11,919 bases of DNA, from positions 1 to 11,919 of the forward strand of contig JAMQPJ010000274.1 of the NCBI GenBank assembly GCA_023717585.1, written 5' to 3'. Numbering within the stretch: position 1 is the first letter of the stretch; every line of letters begins with the position of its first letter. This DNA is from Thermoanaerobaculia bacterium. GTDB taxonomy: Bacteria; Acidobacteriota; Thermoanaerobaculia; UBA5066. Made by a program: the position numbers and the translations under genes. Below are positions 1-5,741 of the stretch, one piece after another. The notes beneath the pieces are model-generated. The model searched no databases. It was given only the letters and a program-made list of their open reading frames with translations, and had not been told where the DNA came from.

Positions 1-831
1 TTCCCCGCGGGCGTGTCCGGGGCCTATCTCGCGCTGCGCGCGACGACTCAGGCCCGCCGCTTCGGCGCGGAGGTGATCGCGCAAGAGGTCGTCAGCCTGC
101 GCCGCGAGGACCCGTACCGCGTGGCTCACCTCGCCGACGGAACCGACCTGAGCTGCTACGCCGTCGTCCTGGCCACGGGCGTCTCCGTGCGGAGGATGGA
201 GGTGCCCGGTGTCGAGGCGCTCCTCGGCATCGGCGTCTACTACGGTGCGGCGATGACCGAGGCCGCGACCTACCGCGGCCAGGATGTGTGCATCGTGGGA
301 GCGGGAACCTCGGCCGGCCAGGGAGCCCTCTTCATTTCGCGCTACGCACGCCGCGTCACGATGCTCGTTCGCGGTGATTCCCTGAGCCGGTCGATGTCAC
401 GGTACCTGGTCGACCGGATCGAGGCGGCGGCGAACATCGAGGTCGTGACGCGCGTCGAAGTGAGCGCGGTTCGGGGTACCGGCCGGCTGGAGAAAATCGC
501 CGTCCGCCGCCTCGCGGAGGCGGACGAACGCGACCTCGATGCGGCCGCGATGTTCATCTTCATCGGCACCAAGCCGCAGACCGAGATGGTCTCCGGATTC
601 CTCGAGCTCGACGCGATGGGCTTCGTGTCGACCGGTCCCGATCTTGCCCTCGAGGGTCGTCGGCCCCGGGGCTGGACGCTCGATCGGGACCCGTTCTTCT
701 TCGAGACGAGCGTCCCGGGAGTCTTTGCCGCCGGCGACGTTCGCGCGGGCTCCAGCAAGCGCGTCGCCGCGGCCGTCGGCGAGGGTTCCGGCACCGTCGG
801 CGTGGTGCACCGGTACCTCGAAACCGTCTGA
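1..831 (+). CDS. Thioredoxin-reductase-like FAD/NAD(P) oxidoreductase, 3' part, lacking the redox CxxC
   Basis: Only the last 276 residues are present; the frame is open from base 1, so the start and the N-terminal FAD-binding half lie upstream. The first residues (FPAGVSG, then RATTQARRFGAE) match the stretch after the FAD-binding region in TrxB-type proteins. A Rossmann NAD(P) motif GAGTSAG is at residues 100-106 of the visible part. The C-terminal FAD signature FAAGDVR is followed by SSKRVAAAVGEGS. Classical thioredoxin reductases have a catalytic CATC just before the NADPH motif; here the aligned place reads GAAM (residues 82-85), so no dithiol is available there. This pattern is typical of TrxB-like proteins that often carry an N-terminal cyclic-nucleotide-binding or response-regulator domain, but that end is not in the window. 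It is cytoplasmic. The partner and substrate are unknown, and reducing thioredoxin by the usual dithiol route is unlikely. It converges on the radical SAM gene with 38 bases between stops. Confidence 0.88.
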   Translation, partial: FPAGVSGAYLALRATTQARRFGAEVIAQEVVSLRREDPYRVAHLADGTDLSCYAVVLATGVSVRRMEVPGVEALLGIGVYYGAAMTEAATYRGQDVCIVGAGTSAGQGALFISRYARRVTMLVRGDSLSRSMSRYLVDRIEAAANIEVVTRVEVSAVRGTGRLEKIAVRRLAEADERDLDAAAMFIFIGTKPQTEMVSGFLELDAMGFVSTGPDLALEGRRPRGWTLDRDPFFFETSVPGVFAAGDVRAGSSKRVAAAVGEGSGTVGVVHRYLETV

Positions 832-869
832 GCCAGGGAACGTCGCCGGCCTCGTGCGCCCGGGCCGTG

Positions 870-2756
870 CTATTTGCCGGAGGCGGTCCCGAAGCTCGGG
901 AGCATCGGCGTGAGCGGGACCCCGCTCGTCCGAGCGGCGGCCGGCACGAACACGGGAAGCGTGGAGGGGGCCGGCGCGGGCGTGAACGAGGGAAGAGGAA
1001 CGCGCTTGCCGTGGGCGTACACGGGATGGCGCCCCTTCTCCTTGTACCACTCCGCGAGCGTCGCGCTCTGGTGCATCTCCTCGACGATCTTCCGCCAGCC
1101 CGCGCCCGTGTTGTAGGCGCAGAAGGAGATTTCGCCGAGCTGCGTGCCGTAGGGAATGATGCACATCTCCGTGCGGCGGAAGTCGTAGTTGAAGAGGTCC
1201 TGGAACCACATCCCCGCGACGAGGAGGACGCGCCACGGATAGCGCGCCTGCTTCGCGATTCCCATGCCTTTGCCGGTGTGCCCGTCCATGACCTTGAGCG
1301 TCTCCCAGACGCCGAGGTTTTTCGGGACACCCGCCGGGCGGATGTTGCGCGCGAGCGCGAGAGCGGTCTGGACGATCGTGAGAAAGCGTCCGCGCGCGGC
1401 GTCCGTGACGACGGTCAGGTCGCGGAGGAGCCGGTCCGCGTCGAGGATCTGCGTCAAGGGCACGGCCTGACCCGTGTCGGGCCTCACGAGCATCATCGTC
1501 GCGATCCCGCAGTTCGGGTGGCATCCGCACTTGAGCGAGCCCCACTGCCCTTCCAGCCCCCCGAGCAGGTCCTTGAGATCCGAGAACGGGCCCGAAGCCG
1601 AGAGCGGGAACCAGTCGCGCATCGGCTCGCCGACCCCGGCCTGGTCCTTCACGTCGTGCGCGAGGTGCGACAGCGTGTAGCGCTGCTTCTTCCTGGTCTC
1701 GTCGTCGATCTCCTCGTCCCGGCCCGTGAAGGACACGGGCTGAAAGGAGACCGCGTTGATCTTCTCGATGTTCCGGATCGCGAACCGGATGATGTTGCCG
1801 ACCTGGTCGTTGTTGACGGTATTCACGATCGTCGTCACGAGCGTGACGTCGATGCCGGCGGCATGGAGGTTGTCGAGCGCCCGCAGCTTGACGTCGTACA
1901 GGTTGCCCACGCCGCGATGGGCGTTCGGCTCGTTCCCGACGCCGTCGAACTGGAGGTACGCGAGACGCAGCCCCGCCTCGTACGCCTCCTTCGCGAACTC
2001 GGGCTCCTGCGCGAACCGGATGCCGTTCGTGGCGCACTGGACCGAGAAGTAGCCGATTTCCTTCGCGTAGCGCGTCGCCTGGACGAAGAAGGGCGAGATC
2101 GTGGGCTCGCCGCCCGAGAACTGCACGGAAAGCTGGCGCCGGGGCTTGATGGAGACGGCGTTGTCGAGGATTTCCCGTATGTCCTCGAAGGAGAGCTCGT
2201 GGACGTAACCGACCTGGTTCGCGTCCATGAAGCACGGGTTGCACATCATGTTGCAGCGGTTCGTGAGGTCGACCGTGAGGACCGCGCCGCGGCCGTACTT
2301 GATCGAGGCCGAGCCGTGATCGTGGAGCTTGTCCTTCGCGATCTTGACGTCGCGCCCGAAGAAATTCTGCTCAAGCCGGCCGAAGAACTTGGCGTCGCTG
2401 GACATCAGGTCTTCGAACGTGCCGTGCTTCGGGCACGTCTTGACCATCCAGATCTCGTTGCCTCTGAGGACGATGTCGGCAGGGATTTCCCCGGGCCGCC
2501 CGTCCACGAGCTCGCGGAGCTCGCGCGTGCCGCCGACGATGGCGTCCCGGACCTCGCGTGTGCACGTCGGGCACAGGGAATCCGTGCGGCGGGGGTAGCC
2601 CAGAGGGGGCTTCGTGCGCTCGTGACTCTTCGGGAGCGGCTCCGGCGACCAGACCGGATGAAAAGCGCGCGCCGGGAGGCGGCGATTCACGGCCTGGAAG
2701 GCATTCCAGGCGACGTTCGCCGTCGTCCGTATCGCCTCGTAGAACTGCTCGCGCAT
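870..2756 (-). CDS. Radical SAM enzyme of the tetraether-lipid-synthase-like (COG1964-like) type
   Basis: The protein has 628 residues. The start is fixed at ATG 2756 by GGAGGAG five bases upstream; the frame stays open much further upstream but that part overlaps the EcsC-like gene. An N-terminal metal-site-like module has CPTC at residues 62-65 and CPKHG at 108-112. The radical SAM motif CNMMCNPC (C168, C172, C175) follows LTVDLTNR, and GGEPT is at 215-219, as expected for SAM binding. A third cysteine cluster, CGCHPNCG, holds C410, C412 and C416, and C532 and C546 lie in the C-terminal part. Two knuckles, a central radical SAM barrel and extra cluster cysteines resemble archaeal tetraether synthase Tes (MJ0619 family), which couples lipid tails through C-C bonds. 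A role in membrane-spanning or modified lipids is inference; other radical SAM chemistry is possible. The last 45 or so residues are rich in proline, serine and alanine. The EcsC-like gene lies 92 bases upstream on the same strand. Confidence 0.85.
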   Translation of the reverse strand: MREQFYEAIRTTANVAWNAFQAVNRRLPARAFHPVWSPEPLPKSHERTKPPLGYPRRTDSLCPTCTREVRDAIVGGTRELRELVDGRPGEIPADIVLRGNEIWMVKTCPKHGTFEDLMSSDAKFFGRLEQNFFGRDVKIAKDKLHDHGSASIKYGRGAVLTVDLTNRCNMMCNPCFMDANQVGYVHELSFEDIREILDNAVSIKPRRQLSVQFSGGEPTISPFFVQATRYAKEIGYFSVQCATNGIRFAQEPEFAKEAYEAGLRLAYLQFDGVGNEPNAHRGVGNLYDVKLRALDNLHAAGIDVTLVTTIVNTVNNDQVGNIIRFAIRNIEKINAVSFQPVSFTGRDEEIDDETRKKQRYTLSHLAHDVKDQAGVGEPMRDWFPLSASGPFSDLKDLLGGLEGQWGSLKCGCHPNCGIATMMLVRPDTGQAVPLTQILDADRLLRDLTVVTDAARGRFLTIVQTALALARNIRPAGVPKNLGVWETLKVMDGHTGKGMGIAKQARYPWRVLLVAGMWFQDLFNYDFRRTEMCIIPYGTQLGEISFCAYNTGAGWRKIVEEMHQSATLAEWYKEKGRHPVYAHGKRVPLPSFTPAPAPSTLPVFVPAAARTSGVPLTPMLPSFGTASGK

Positions 2757-2761
2757 CGATG

Positions 2762-2768
2762 CTCCTCC
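2762..2768 (-). promoter_or_regulatory. Ribosome binding site of the radical SAM gene
   Basis: On the minus strand this reads GGAGGAG, five bases before ATG 2756. It decides the start of the radical SAM gene against the much longer open frame that runs to 3617. Confidence 0.8.
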
Positions 2769-2848
2769 GGAATACGTGGTCGCCCCGAGTTCCTCGGTAC
2801 GGCCTGCGCCGCGACGCCTGAATGAAGCTGGAACTTTATCACGCGGCC

Positions 2849-3460
2849 CTACGACACCTTCCCCTTTGCGTCGAGAATGAGTCCGGTTCCGGGTAGTTCG
2901 GGGGGCCCGTAAAGCCGTTCGATGCGCCGGAGAGCGGCCCGGCCGACCGCGCGCACGGCCCCGTAGTTCAGGGCGGCACCGGCCGCGGCGCCGAGGACGG
3001 GGACGAGGTGGGAGACCTCGCGGCCGACGAATCGCGCCAGGAGACGCGTCGCGACTTCCTCGGCTGCCCGGGTCGTGAGACGGCGCCCGACGTTGATGCC
3101 GGCGCCGGAAGCCAGGCCGAGGAGCACCTCGAGGGCCCGTTCCTTCGGCTCCATCGGAGCCCCATAAAGGAGATGGAGCGAGACGATGAGCCGGCTCTGC
3201 AGGATGAGGAGGGCGGTCAGCTCGGGCGCCGCCGTCGCGAGCGCCGTCCAGCCGGGCGGGAGCCCCGCGACGCCTCCGAGGACGGCGGCACGGCGGGCGG
3301 CCTTCGTGACGAGGCGCTCGCCTTTTTCGCGCGTCGTGGCCTCCGGGTGTTTTTCGGCGAGCGCCCGGACGTCGTTCCGGAGGCCTTCGACGTCGAGGTC
3401 GGCCGTCGCCTTTTCGATCATCTTCAGGAAGGTTTCGGCCAGCATTCCGGGGTCTATCAT
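2849..3460 (-). CDS. EcsC-like membrane-associated protein
   Basis: The protein has 203 residues. It has a charged N-terminal helix (residues 7-55), then a hydrophobic stretch RRAAVLGGVAGLPPGW and APELTALLILQSRLIVSLHLLYG (about 56-100), then GLASGAGINVGRR and a second apolar stretch HLVPVLGAAAGAALNYGAV near the C-terminus. This order, including the small-residue-rich glycine turn and the LLILQSRLI helix, resembles the EcsC family, named after a protein of the Bacillus ecs ABC-transporter operon whose biochemical role is unclear. No signal peptide is evident, so it is probably an inner-membrane-associated protein facing the cytoplasm. ATG 3460 is chosen because the family-like sequence begins just after it; there is no strong ribosome binding site, and a TTG eight codons upstream is possible. 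It precedes the radical SAM gene by 92 bases on the same strand and is divergent from the cyclophilin gene. EcsC assignment is by pattern and moderately sure. Confidence 0.72.
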   Translation of the reverse strand: MIDPGMLAETFLKMIEKATADLDVEGLRNDVRALAEKHPEATTREKGERLVTKAARRAAVLGGVAGLPPGWTALATAAPELTALLILQSRLIVSLHLLYGAPMEPKERALEVLLGLASGAGINVGRRLTTRAAEEVATRLLARFVGREVSHLVPVLGAAAGAALNYGAVRAVGRAALRRIERLYGPPELPGTGLILDAKGKVS

Positions 3461-3502
3461 CGGCGCGGTCGGTCGTGCTGACAAGAACCGCCCGGAGCTC
3501 CA

Positions 3503-3508
3503 AGGAGG
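3503..3508 (+). promoter_or_regulatory. Ribosome binding site of the cyclophilin gene
   Basis: AGGAGG lies nine bases before ATG 3518. It favours 3518 or the ATG two codons later at 3524, and rules out the longer overlapping open frames. It sits in the 57-base divergent gap 3461-3517, which must hold the start signals of both neighbouring genes; I could not pick out convincing -35/-10 boxes there. Confidence 0.7.
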
Positions 3509-3517
3509 ACACACGGA

Positions 3518-4243
3518 ATGTCGATGAGAAAGGCAGCCCCCCGGGCGGTGCGCGCGGCCCTCGCCGCTCTCCTGGTTCTCGCCTCGGCTGGAGCGCTCGG
3601 CGCCGCAACGAAGCCAAAGGCGAAAAAGAAGCCTGTCCCCAAGGCGACGACCCGCGACTACGCCCGCGCGATGGCCGTCCTTCACACCGAGCGTGGCGAC
3701 GTGACGATCCGCTTTTTCGCCGATCGCGCGCCGAATCACGTCAGGAACTTCGTCGATCTCGCTGGAGGCGGCTTCTACGACGGAACGCTCTTCCATCGCG
3801 TCGTTCCGGGCTTCATCCTCCAGGGCGGCGACCCCCTGACAAAGGACCCGAAGAACGCCTTCGTCTGGGGAAACGCCGGGCGCACCGACGCGAAGGGTCA
3901 GCCCATCACGCTCAAGCCGGAGTTCAACGACACGCCCCACAGGCGCGGTGTCGTCTCGATGGCGCGATCGGCCGCGCCGGACTCGGCGTCGTCGCAGTTC
4001 TTCATCGTGCTCAAGGACTACCCGTCCCTCGACCGCCAGTACACGGCCTTCGGCGAGGTCGTGAAGGGCATGGACGTCGTGGACCGCATCGTGGCGGAGT
4101 CGAATCCGGATGCGTCCAACGCCAGTCTCGGAAAGCCTCGCGCCTACCAGAAGCTCGTCAAGGTCGAGATCCTCGAGGAGAGCGCGGCTCCGGCGCCGGC
4201 GGGGGCGCCCGTCCCCGGGCCCGCACCCGCGAAAAAGGGTTGA
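3518..4243 (+). CDS. Exported cyclophilin-type peptidyl-prolyl cis-trans isomerase
   Basis: The enzyme catalyses cis-trans isomerisation of peptide bonds before proline and probably helps fold envelope proteins. The 241 residues start with a basic n-region and a hydrophobic core AALAALLVLASAGALGA (13-29), a likely Sec signal peptide. A lysine-rich linker follows (32-46). The cyclophilin domain runs from about 50 to 222: FHRV at 92-95 supplies the catalytic arginine R94, GFILQGGD is at 98-105, and SSQFFI at 158-163 holds Q160 and F162. The usual tryptophan and histidine of human CypA around the later loop are replaced (DRQYTAFGEV), as is common in bacterial members that bind cyclosporin weakly. 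The C-terminal 17 residues are an alanine-proline tail ending in lysines. The next gene starts within its stop codon, so the two are probably translated together. Periplasmic location is inferred from the signal sequence; lipid anchoring is not indicated, since no cysteine follows the core. Confidence 0.93.
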   Translation: MSMRKAAPRAVRAALAALLVLASAGALGAATKPKAKKKPVPKATTRDYARAMAVLHTERGDVTIRFFADRAPNHVRNFVDLAGGGFYDGTLFHRVVPGFILQGGDPLTKDPKNAFVWGNAGRTDAKGQPITLKPEFNDTPHRRGVVSMARSAAPDSASSQFFIVLKDYPSLDRQYTAFGEVVKGMDVVDRIVAESNPDASNASLGKPRAYQKLVKVEILEESAAPAPAGAPVPGPAPAKKG

Positions 4244-5166
4244 GCGCGCCCATCCCCGGGAACGCCGAGGCACCGCTCGAACAGGCGCGCGAGCGCTTCG
4301 GACTCGCCGGGGCGCCCGCTCCGTCCCCTCTGGCAGGCGACGTCGGCGCCCGGCGCTACTTCCGGCAGCCCACGGCCGGAGGCGCGTCGGCCCTCCTCGT
4401 TCTCTACCCGCAGCCGGCGTCCCTCGCGCAGGCGAACTGGGCCGCAATCGGCGCGGCGCTCCATGCCGCCGGGGTGCGCGTGCCCGCGCTCCACGCGGAC
4501 GCCCCGGACCTCGGGGCGGCCCTGATCGAGGACCTCGGAGATCGGGATCTCGCGATGGACCTCGCGGAGGCGCCGGCCGAAGACCGGTCGCTCCTCCTCG
4601 ACGAAGCGGAGGAGGTGCTGCTCCCGGTTCGCTCGGTCGCGCGGACCGCCGCGGAGCGAAACCCCGCCTTCGACGCGGCGTTCTTCACCGCCGAGCTCGA
4701 CCACACGCGGCATTGGGCTCTCGAAAAGGGAGGGCGAGAACCGCTCGAGGAGTCGCGTGCCGCGGAGTGGACCGAACAGGCGGGCGCACTCGCGCGTGCC
4801 GCAGCCGATCCCCGGGCTACGGGAGACGCGGTGCCGACGCACCGCGACTATCACGCGAATAACCTCATGCGAGCCCCCGGCGGTCGGCTCGCCGCAATCG
4901 ACTTCCAGGATCTCCGCCTCGGCCCGCCGGATTACGACCCGGTTTCGCTCCGCTTCGAAAGGGCCGCCGAAGCCGTCCCCGCCGACGCCTCCGCTTATTC
5001 CGAAGCGGTCCTCCTGCAGCGCGCCTGGAAGGTCCTCGGGACGTTCGAGAAGATGATGCTCCTGGGCAGACCGTTCTATCGGCCGCACCGCGAGGCCGCC
5101 CGGCGCGTCATCCGGCGGCACACGGCGCCCCGGGGGCCCTTCGCGCCCCTTCTCGCGTTCCTCTGA
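4240..5166 (+). CDS. Aminoglycoside-phosphotransferase-fold kinase, AmgK-like
   Basis: The protein has 308 residues and belongs to the APH/choline-kinase fold. The Brenner-type motif HRDYHANN (H201, catalytic D203, N208) and the metal-binding motif IDFQDLRLGPPDYD (D221) are both present. The sequence IDFQ-x-x-R-x-GP-x-x-YD and the upstream ALIEDLGDRDLAM resemble AmgK, the cytoplasmic kinase that phosphorylates the anomeric carbon of N-acetylmuramate or N-acetylglucosamine in cell-wall recycling. AmgK is normally paired with the nucleotidyltransferase MurU; none is seen here. I chose TTG 4240 as start because it overlaps the cyclophilin stop (TTGA), the frame before it has no support, and similarity to the fold begins soon after. 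There is no clear ribosome binding site apart from an A-rich GGG stretch, so expression probably relies on coupling. Substrate is inferred from family only; other small-molecule kinases of this fold are possible. Confidence 0.82.
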   Translation: MSAPIPGNAEAPLEQARERFGLAGAPAPSPLAGDVGARRYFRQPTAGGASALLVLYPQPASLAQANWAAIGAALHAAGVRVPALHADAPDLGAALIEDLGDRDLAMDLAEAPAEDRSLLLDEAEEVLLPVRSVARTAAERNPAFDAAFFTAELDHTRHWALEKGGREPLEESRAAEWTEQAGALARAAADPRATGDAVPTHRDYHANNLMRAPGGRLAAIDFQDLRLGPPDYDPVSLRFERAAEAVPADASAYSEAVLLQRAWKVLGTFEKMMLLGRPFYRPHREAARRVIRRHTAPRGPFAPLLAFL

Positions 5167-5194
5167 GCGGGGCCCGGAGTATGATTCCAGCGGC

Positions 5195-5200
5195 AGGAGG
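5195..5200 (+). promoter_or_regulatory. Ribosome binding site of tatA
   Basis: AGGAGG lies five bases before GTG 5206. It supports a GTG start for this short gene, whose sequence begins right there with the TatA-typical N-terminus. Confidence 0.8.
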
Positions 5201-5205
5201 CACCT

Positions 5206-5400
5206 GTGCCTAATCTCGGTCTTCCCGAACTTCTCGTCATCCTGGTGATCGTCGTCCTCATCTTCGGGGCCGGCAAGATCCCGCAGCTCGGCAAAGGTCT
5301 CGGCGAAGGCATCAAGAACTTCAAGGATTCGATGCGCGACGGCCAGTCCGGCGATTCGAAGGACGCCCCCAAGAACGACGGAACCACCACACCCAAATAG
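5206..5400 (+). CDS. tatA: Twin-arginine translocase subunit TatA
   Basis: TatA forms the protein-conducting part of the Tat system, which moves folded proteins across the inner membrane together with TatC (and TatB where present). The 64 residues show the whole family plan: a short periplasmic N-terminus, one hydrophobic helix LPELLVILVIVVLIF (6-20), the FG hinge (20-21), the amphipathic helix GKIPQLGKGLGEGIKNFK (23-40) and a polar C-terminal tail. The start is GTG with an AGGAGG ribosome binding site. The acidic residue E8 near the membrane-entry end matches the position seen in many TatA proteins. It lies 39 bases after the kinase gene on the same strand and converges on the Fis-like gene with six bases between stops. 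No tatC is in the window. TatB is unlikely because of the short length and the glycine-rich amphipathic helix. Confidence 0.93.
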   Translation: MPNLGLPELLVILVIVVLIFGAGKIPQLGKGLGEGIKNFKDSMRDGQSGDSKDAPKNDGTTTPK

Positions 5401-5406
5401 GGCGCG

Positions 5407-5640
5407 TTAGCTGTTGTCCCGCCCCTTCAGTGGCGGCTTGACTTTCAGGAGCGAGATCTTCGCGCGCAGGGTGTTGCGGTGGATGCCGAGGGACTTCGCC
5501 GCGCGGCCCATGTTGCCCGACGCGCGCGTCACGGCCGCGGCCACGTATTTCTTCTCGAACTCCCTCTTGGCGGCCTCGAGCGGAATGCCCTTCGAAACCA
5601 GCTCGTCGATGATCCGTTGCAGTTGCCCGTCGATCGTCAC
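5407..5640 (-). CDS. Small Fis-type helix-turn-helix DNA-binding protein
   Basis: The 77-residue protein ends in a Fis-family HTH: KKYVAAAVTRASGNMGRAAKSLGIHRNTLRAKI covers two helices, the turn around GNMGRAA and the recognition helix SLGIHRNTLRAKI. The N-terminal half, QLQRIIDELVSKGIPLEAAKREFEK, is helical and could serve dimerisation. It looks like the C-terminal module of NtrC-type regulators standing alone, close to Fis but shorter than the 98 residues of the Enterobacteria protein. GTG 5640 is chosen because GGGAGGAG lies eight bases upstream; GTG 5646 is too close to that site, and GTG 5667 would place it inside the gene. It probably binds DNA as a dimer, with targets unknown. It is the last gene of the minus-strand run, 101 bases after the two-repeat protein gene, and a perfect palindrome lies in that gap. 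Confidence 0.8.
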   Translation of the reverse strand: MTIDGQLQRIIDELVSKGIPLEAAKREFEKKYVAAAVTRASGNMGRAAKSLGIHRNTLRAKISLLKVKPPLKGRDNS

Positions 5641-5648
5641 AGACACGT

Positions 5649-5656
5649 CTCCTCCC
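5649..5656 (-). promoter_or_regulatory. Ribosome binding site of the Fis-type gene
   Basis: On the minus strand this reads GGGAGGAG, eight bases before GTG 5640. It decides the start among three in-frame GTG codons (5667, 5646, 5640). Confidence 0.65.
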
Positions 5657-5701
5657 GCACATCGCACGAACGCTCGCCGTTTGGGGGAGAGAAAGCTATC
5701 A

Positions 5702-5717
5702 CGGGAATTTCTTCCCG
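5702..5717. repeat. Perfect palindrome upstream of the Fis-type gene
   Basis: CGGGAA and TTCCCG form six-base inverted arms around a four-base centre (TTTC on the plus strand). An A/T run (six T on the plus strand, 5724-5729) lies beside it. On the minus strand it is 62 bases before the chosen GTG, so it could be an operator or part of a promoter for the Fis-type gene, possibly bound by Fis-type protein itself. As a terminator it would fit the plus strand better, with T residues after the stem, but no plus-strand gene ends nearby except tatA 300 bases before. Function is inference. Confidence 0.35.
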
Positions 5718-5741
5718 CAAGAATTTTTTGAGGGTCCGTTC

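Noticed and set aside
847..867. Possible terminator hairpin between the flavoprotein and radical SAM genes (CGGCC ... GGCCG)
   Set aside because: The stem has only five base pairs, a long loop and no following T run in either direction; GC-rich sequence gives such pairs by chance.
397..2825. Long open frames of over 600 codons antisense to the radical SAM gene and across the flavoprotein gene
   Set aside because: They are arginine-, proline- and alanine-rich or charged low-complexity translations with no family motif, as expected opposite real genes in GC-rich DNA, while the overlapping frames carry clear catalytic motifs.
3457..4447. Upstream extension of the EcsC-like frame to 4447, and of the kinase frame to 3475
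   Set aside because: Both extensions run through the strongly supported cyclophilin gene; family-like sequence begins only at the chosen starts (3460 and 4240).
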